Made by a program: the position numbers and the translations under genes. 64,000 bases of DNA from Ornithinimicrobium cerasi (GTDB lineage Bacteria; Actinomycetota; Actinomycetes; Actinomycetales; Dermatophilaceae), in NCBI RefSeq assembly GCF_003702705.1, contig NZ_QZMN01000004.1, forward strand, positions 186,001-250,000. Reading direction: 5' to 3'. The notes beneath the pieces were generated by a model that saw only the letters and a program-made list of their open reading frames with translations, was not told the DNA's origin and made no database searches. Shown piece after piece: positions 60,164 through 64,000 of the stretch. The stretch's first letter is position 1; each line of letters begins with the position of its first letter.

Positions 60164-61443
60164 GCCTGCCCACGGCGCTGGTCGTCGAGGCGGACGGCGG
60201 GTCGCGGGGCAACCCCGGGGTGGCGGGCTACGGCGCGCTGGTCCGGGACGCGAGGACCGGCGAGGTGCTGGCCGAGCGCGCCGCACCCCTGGGACGGGCC
60301 TCCAACAACGTCGCGGAGTACGAGGGACTCGTGGCCGGTCTCCAGGCCGTCCTCGACCTGGACCTGGCCGCGGGGGCAGTGATCGAGGTCCGGATGGACT
60401 CCAAGCTGGTCGTCGAGCAGATGTCCGGGCGCTGGAAGATCAAGCACGCCGACATGCAGCGGCTCGCCCTGACGGCGCGCCGGCTCGTCGACCGAGTACA
60501 GGCCGAGGGGGGCTCGGTGGACTTCCGGTGGATCCCGCGCGAGCGCAACAAGGCGGCCGATGCCCTGTCGAACGTGGGCATGGACGGACGCACCGTGCGG
60601 CGCGACCTCCCTGCCAGGGTGGGAGACGCGGACGGGGTCGGCGGGGATGCCGGGGCCGGTCCTTCAGTCGGTGAGGCGGTCGGCGTGGGGGTTGGCGACG
60701 GCGACGGGGTCGGCGTCGGGTCCGGGACCGACCGCCCGACCTTCGGTGTGGGACGGGTGCCGCTCAGCGACGTCTACGTCTCGGACGAGACCGTCCCGAC
60801 CCTGGAGGGCCAGACCCGCCTGATCCTCGTGCGCCACGGCGTGACCGACTTCACCGAGTCGCACCGGCTCGACGGTCGTGGGGGAGCCGACCCCGAGCTC
60901 AACGACACCGGCCTGCGGCAGGCGCGGGCCGCGGCTGCCGCCGTGGCCGAGCTGGTCGCCCGGTCCGAGGTCGGACCGGTGAGGGTCGTCTCCAGCTCGT
61001 TGCGCCGGGCCCGGCAGACCGGCCAGGCGATCGCCGACGCGCTCGGCGTGGAACGGGAGCAGGACGCCGACTGGGACGAGCAGAGCTTCGGCAGCTGGGA
61101 CGGACTCTCGATGGGGCAGCTGATGGGGTCCCGGCCCGAGGAGCTGCTCCGTCTGCGCAACGACCCCGAGTGGTCACCCGACGGCGGGGAGTCGCGGCGC
61201 CAGCTGGACGCCCGGGTCGGCGCGGCGCTGGGCCGGGCCATCGCGCGTGGGGGCACGGTCGTCGTGGCCACCCACCGGGTCGTCCTGATGTCGGTGCTGT
61301 GCCGCCTGCTCGACATCGACGCCAACCGTGCCTGGTCCGTCGCGACAGCCCCGACGTCCCTGACCGCGATCGAGGTCTGGCCCGACGGTGGGGTGCAGGT
61401 CGCCTTCGTCAACGACACCCACCACCTCCTCGGTCTGGTCTGA
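60160..61443 (+). CDS. Bifunctional RNase H / histidine-phosphatase protein
   Basis: A 427-residue fusion. RNase H type I domain (about 1-140): EADGGSRGNPGVAGYGALV, NNVAEYEGL, EVRMDSKLV and NKAADALSN give the acidic catalytic set. A Gly/Val/Asp-rich linker of about 60 residues follows. The C-terminal histidine phosphatase domain (about 220-427) has LILVRHGVTDF with catalytic His, SSLRRARQT and VVATHRVVL. The mycobacterial homologue has RNase H and alpha-ribazole phosphatase activities, so a link to cobalamin synthesis is possible. The GTG overlaps the previous stop. Confidence 0.92.
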   Translation: MSLPTALVVEADGGSRGNPGVAGYGALVRDARTGEVLAERAAPLGRASNNVAEYEGLVAGLQAVLDLDLAAGAVIEVRMDSKLVVEQMSGRWKIKHADMQRLALTARRLVDRVQAEGGSVDFRWIPRERNKAADALSNVGMDGRTVRRDLPARVGDADGVGGDAGAGPSVGEAVGVGVGDGDGVGVGSGTDRPTFGVGRVPLSDVYVSDETVPTLEGQTRLILVRHGVTDFTESHRLDGRGGADPELNDTGLRQARAAAAAVAELVARSEVGPVRVVSSSLRRARQTGQAIADALGVEREQDADWDEQSFGSWDGLSMGQLMGSRPEELLRLRNDPEWSPDGGESRRQLDARVGAALGRAIARGGTVVVATHRVVLMSVLCRLLDIDANRAWSVATAPTSLTAIEVWPDGGVQVAFVNDTHHLLGLV

Positions 61444-61489
61444 CGCGGAAAGGGCGGCTCGGCGGCGCGGCGACCCCTCGCGGCGTTCG

Positions 61490-61555
61490 CTGTGCGATTC
61501 TGTTGTGCCACAACGGTTGCCAGCGTGACGATCGTGACACGACAGCGCCGCACAG
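61490..61555. repeat. Intergenic hairpin repeat, copy 2
   Basis: Arms 61490-61509 and 61536-61555. The right arm is identical to that of copy 1 at 5121-5140; the left arm pairs less well here (about 15 of 20). Again between convergent genes (61444-61703). The remainder of this gap holds a simple GC-rich stretch with repeated GGCGTAG/CAGGCG motifs. Confidence 0.6.
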
Positions 61556-61703
61556 GCATGGTGGGGGGGTGCGTGCAGGCGTAGAGGGGGGTGCAGGCCG
61601 GATGATGGGGCGGCGCATGCAGGCGTAGCGGGGGCTGCCCGCAGGCGTGGAGGTAGCGGCGCGCAGGCGCCGTGAGGGTGCGCGGCGGGACGCACCGTCC
61701 CCC

Positions 61704-62450
61704 TCAGGCCGGCAGGACGTCCAGGACCCAGGGCCGGCCGGGACGGGCCGGCTCGTGCAGCGTCACCTCGAACGACGGGCGGAGCAGCTCCACCAGCGCC
61801 GCCGGGCGCCGCGGGTCCGTAGCCTCCTCGGTCAGCGCCCGCGCCACGAGCCCGCGGGTGTGCTTGGCCATGTGCGTCGCCCCGGGCACGCGCACGGTGA
61901 CCCAGCGCTCGGCGAGCGGACCCTGCGGGACCCAGGCGGCGGCATACGTGCTGGAGCGGCAGTCCACCACCAGCCCGCGCCCCGCCGCGGCGGGCAGCGC
62001 TGCCTCGAGGTGCGGGCGCCAGAAGCCGGCGAGCGGTCCCACACCGGGCAGGTTGACCCCCATCGACAGCCGGTAGGGCGCCACCCGGTCGGCGGGGCGC
62101 ACGGCGCCGTACAGCGCCGAGATCACGAGCAGCCGACGCCGCGCGCGACGACCGGACTCGGCGTCCAGGCCGGAGAGGTCCAGCGCGTCGTAGAGCACCC
62201 CGGTGTAGAGCTCGCCCGCCGGCAGCGTCGGGGCGGTCGCCAGGCGGGTGTTGCGCGAGATCTCCTCCCCGAGAGCCGGACTGACGCCGAGGACGGCGGC
62301 GGCGTCCGGTCGGGCGCTCGCCCTGGCCAGCGCCCGGGCGACCTGCCCCCTCGGCGCCGTCAGGGTCTGGAAGGACAGCCGCTCCGCGCGCAACGGGGCA
62401 CCACGGGAACGGGTCGCCTTGGACTCCGACGGCGGCAGGAGGATGAGCAC
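61704..62450 (-). CDS. yaaA: Peroxide stress protein YaaA family
   Basis: A 248-residue protein of the YaaA/DUF328 family, with the conserved start LILLPPSESKATR, the region LYTGVLYDALDL, LLVISALYGAVRPADRVAPY and CRSSTYAAAW. In E. coli YaaA lowers free iron and protects against peroxide damage; the fold binds DNA with a helix-hairpin-helix. The GTG begins the family motif. It is divergent from the RNB gene across 32 bases. Confidence 0.92.
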   Translation of the reverse strand: MLILLPPSESKATRSRGAPLRAERLSFQTLTAPRGQVARALARASARPDAAAVLGVSPALGEEISRNTRLATAPTLPAGELYTGVLYDALDLSGLDAESGRRARRRLLVISALYGAVRPADRVAPYRLSMGVNLPGVGPLAGFWRPHLEAALPAAAGRGLVVDCRSSTYAAAWVPQGPLAERWVTVRVPGATHMAKHTRGLVARALTEEATDPRRPAALVELLRPSFEVTLHEPARPGRPWVLDVLPA

Positions 62451-62470
62451 GTCAGGCAGGGTAGGACACG

Positions 62471-62483
62471 TAGGGTGCTGCCA
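62471..62483 (+). promoter_or_regulatory. Promoter -10 (TAGGGT) of the RNB gene, leaderless start
   Basis: TAGGGT at 62471-62476 lies six bases before the ATG at 62483 and no ribosome site is present. It is another example of the leaderless spacing seen in this window. Confidence 0.5.
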
Positions 62484-63928
62484 TGATCCAGCGCGCGACG
62501 AGGCTTGCCGGTGCCCCCACGTCGGAGACGGGCCAGCTCCTGGCGCGGGCGTTCGACGCGGCCCGCGCCGAGCAGGAGGTCCGGATCGACTTCCCCGACG
62601 AGGTCCTCGCCGAGGTCGAGGAGGCCCTGCGTTCCGTCGAGCTGCCGGACCGGGACGAGACGTCGGTCCCGTTCGTGACCATCGACCCGCCCGGGTCGAT
62701 GGATCTGGACCAGGCCATGCACCTGGAGCGCGACGGCGCCGGCTACCGCGTGCGCTACGCGATCGCCGACGTGCCGGCCCACGTGCGTCCGGGCGGTGCC
62801 GTGGACGCCGAGGCGCGGCTGCGCGGCCTGACGGTCTACTGCCCCGACCGCCGCGTCCCGCTCCACCCGCCGGCGCTCAGCGAGGGAGCCGCCAGCCTGC
62901 TGCCGGACGAGGTGCGTCCCGCCTACGTGTGGGACATCCGCCTCACCGACCAGGGGGAGCGCGCGTCGGCCGACCTCTACCGCGCCCGGGTCCGGTCCGT
63001 GCGGCGCTACACCTACGAGGAGGTCCAGGCGCTCGTCGACGGTGACGGGGCGGAGGAGACCCTCCTGCTGCTGAAGGAGGTGGGCGAGCTGCGCATCCGC
63101 CGCGAGGCGGACCGGGGCGGCGCCAGCCTGCCGATGCCCGAGCAGGAGGTCGAGGCCACCGAGGACGGGCACTACCGGCTGCGGCTGCGCCCGCTGCTGC
63201 CCGCCGAGGACTGGAACGCCCAGATCTCCCTGCTCACCGGCATCGTCGCCGCGCAGCTCATGCTCGAGGGGGGTGTCGGCATCCTGCGCACCATGCCGGT
63301 CCCCCCGCGGGACGCCGTGCAGCGGTTCCGCCGGGAGGCGCGGGCGCTGGGCGCCGAGTGGCCGGAGGGTATGCCGTACGGCGAGTTCCTGCGCCGGCTC
63401 GACAAGTCCGACCCGGCTCACCTCGCGGTCGTCCAGGCGGCGACCGCGTTGTTCCGCGGCGCCGGCTACCGCGCCTTCGACGGCGAGCTCCCCCCGGAGG
63501 AGGAGCGGGTGCAGGCGGCGATCGCGGCGCCGTACGCCCACGTGACCGCGCCCCTGCGACGGCTCGTGGACCGGTTCGGTCTGGCCGTGTGCGAGGCGCT
63601 CTGCGCGGGGGCCTCGGTGCCTGACTGGGCGCGGTCGGCCCTGCCCGAGCTGCCCGCCGTGATGGCCGACGCCGACCGACGGGTCCGCGCGGTCGAGCGC
63701 GCGTGCGTCGGGGCCGTCGAGGCGGCCGTGCTCTCGGACCGGGTCGGGGAGGAGTTCGAGGCGGTGGTCGTCGACGGCACCTCCAAGGGTGTTGTCGTGC
63801 AGCTGACCGACCCGCCCGTCAGCGAGGACGCCCGGGGCACCGCCGAGCTGGGCAGCATGGTGTCGGTCCGCGTCGAGGCGGTCGACATCCTCGAGGGGGT
63901 CGTCGACCTGCAGGTCGTGGGGCGGTGA
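62483..63928 (+). CDS. RNB-domain exoribonuclease (RNase II/R family)
   Basis: A 481-residue 3'-5' exoribonuclease consisting mainly of the RNB catalytic domain. The catalytic Asp cluster is in TIDPPGSMDLDQAMHL, followed by RVRYAIADVPAHV, YCPDRRVPLHPPALSEGAAS and the later THVTAPLRRLVDR-type region (YAHVTAPLRRLVDRFGLAVC in part). It lacks the N-terminal cold-shock domains and has only a short beta-rich C-terminal region in place of S1, as usual for actinobacterial short forms. The stop overlaps the next GTG. Confidence 0.92.
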   Translation: MIQRATRLAGAPTSETGQLLARAFDAARAEQEVRIDFPDEVLAEVEEALRSVELPDRDETSVPFVTIDPPGSMDLDQAMHLERDGAGYRVRYAIADVPAHVRPGGAVDAEARLRGLTVYCPDRRVPLHPPALSEGAASLLPDEVRPAYVWDIRLTDQGERASADLYRARVRSVRRYTYEEVQALVDGDGAEETLLLLKEVGELRIRREADRGGASLPMPEQEVEATEDGHYRLRLRPLLPAEDWNAQISLLTGIVAAQLMLEGGVGILRTMPVPPRDAVQRFRREARALGAEWPEGMPYGEFLRRLDKSDPAHLAVVQAATALFRGAGYRAFDGELPPEEERVQAAIAAPYAHVTAPLRRLVDRFGLAVCEALCAGASVPDWARSALPELPAVMADADRRVRAVERACVGAVEAAVLSDRVGEEFEAVVVDGTSKGVVVQLTDPPVSEDARGTAELGSMVSVRVEAVDILEGVVDLQVVGR

Positions 63929-64000
63929 CGCAGCACCCGCCGCCGCGCGTCGTGGCGACGGACTGCGACGGCACCCTCCTGCGCTCCGACGGCACCGTCT
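63925..64000 (+). CDS. HAD-superfamily hydrolase, 5' end only
   Basis: The gene runs off the window. The visible 25 codons contain VVATDCDGTLLRSDGTV, the HAD nucleophile motif (DxDGTLL) of Cof-type phosphatases. The GTG overlaps the RNB gene's stop (GTGA), so the two are co-transcribed. The substrate cannot be told. Confidence 0.8.
   Translation, partial: MTQHPPPRVVATDCDGTLLRSDGTV

Overview
The window is high-G+C actinobacterial chromosome, most likely from the Micrococcales (Ornithinimicrobium/Serinicoccus or another Intrasporangiaceae-like lineage). The evidence is very G+C-rich codon use, many GTG starts, GTGA/ATGA stop-start overlaps, actinobacterial families (DUF3145, DUF3052, DUF2277, AMIN-like, SigE-type ECF factors), the FasR-fabD-fabH-acpP-fabF cluster, and promoters ending in leaderless starts. 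The genus is an inference.

Backbone, left to right: a Zur-controlled zinc uptake operon (znuA, ATPase, permease, zur); glyS; a divergent lysE/lysG amino-acid export pair; dusB; a PfpI/DJ-1 protein; a thiosulfate-type sulfurtransferase with a class III aminotransferase; MOSC protein and dGTPase-like genes; nitronate monooxygenase with a kinase-like protein; an ECF sigma factor with a membrane-anchored AMIN-like protein; an orphan LigD polymerase domain with a DHA2 exporter; dnaG. After the first island come cysM, a gluABCD-type amino-acid ABC transporter, a CAT-anticodon tRNA, a CBS protein, an NlpC/P60 hydrolase, DUF3145, a glycosyltransferase, the fatty-acid synthesis operon with its PucR-type regulator, aceE, DUF3052 and a peroxiredoxin. 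After the second island come a Nif3-like protein, a zinc-ribbon coiled-coil protein, an RNase H/phosphatase fusion, YaaA, an RNB ribonuclease and the start of a HAD hydrolase.

Two integrated elements break the backbone. Island 1 (about 23.40-32.31 kb) sits in the 3' end of tRNA-Asn and is bounded by a 26-bp repeat of that tRNA end. It carries a truncated histidine kinase with an intact response regulator, a membrane methyltransferase, an NAD(P)-binding protein, a candidate defence block (RusA-like protein, winged-helix PD-(D/E)XK nuclease, GmrSD-type DUF262/HNH enzyme), a UPF0158 protein, a pRiA4b ORF-3 protein and only the first 42 codons of its integrase. It looks immobilised.

Island 2 (about 50.24-58.49 kb) sits in tRNA-Val(TAC) and is bounded by exact 47-bp repeats. 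It has an intact tyrosine integrase, 11-bp-phased arm repeats at both ends, a two-sided array of TGATGATAA-type repeats around an AT-rich core (candidate origin), a RepA-like hexameric ATPase, several small overlapping genes and one HK97-fold major capsid protein. I find no terminase, portal, protease, tail or lysis gene. The best reading is a compact, probably intact phage satellite that supplies its own capsid subunit and takes everything else from a helper. This is the most interesting item in the window. Membrane and lipoprotein genes near its edges are candidate cargo.
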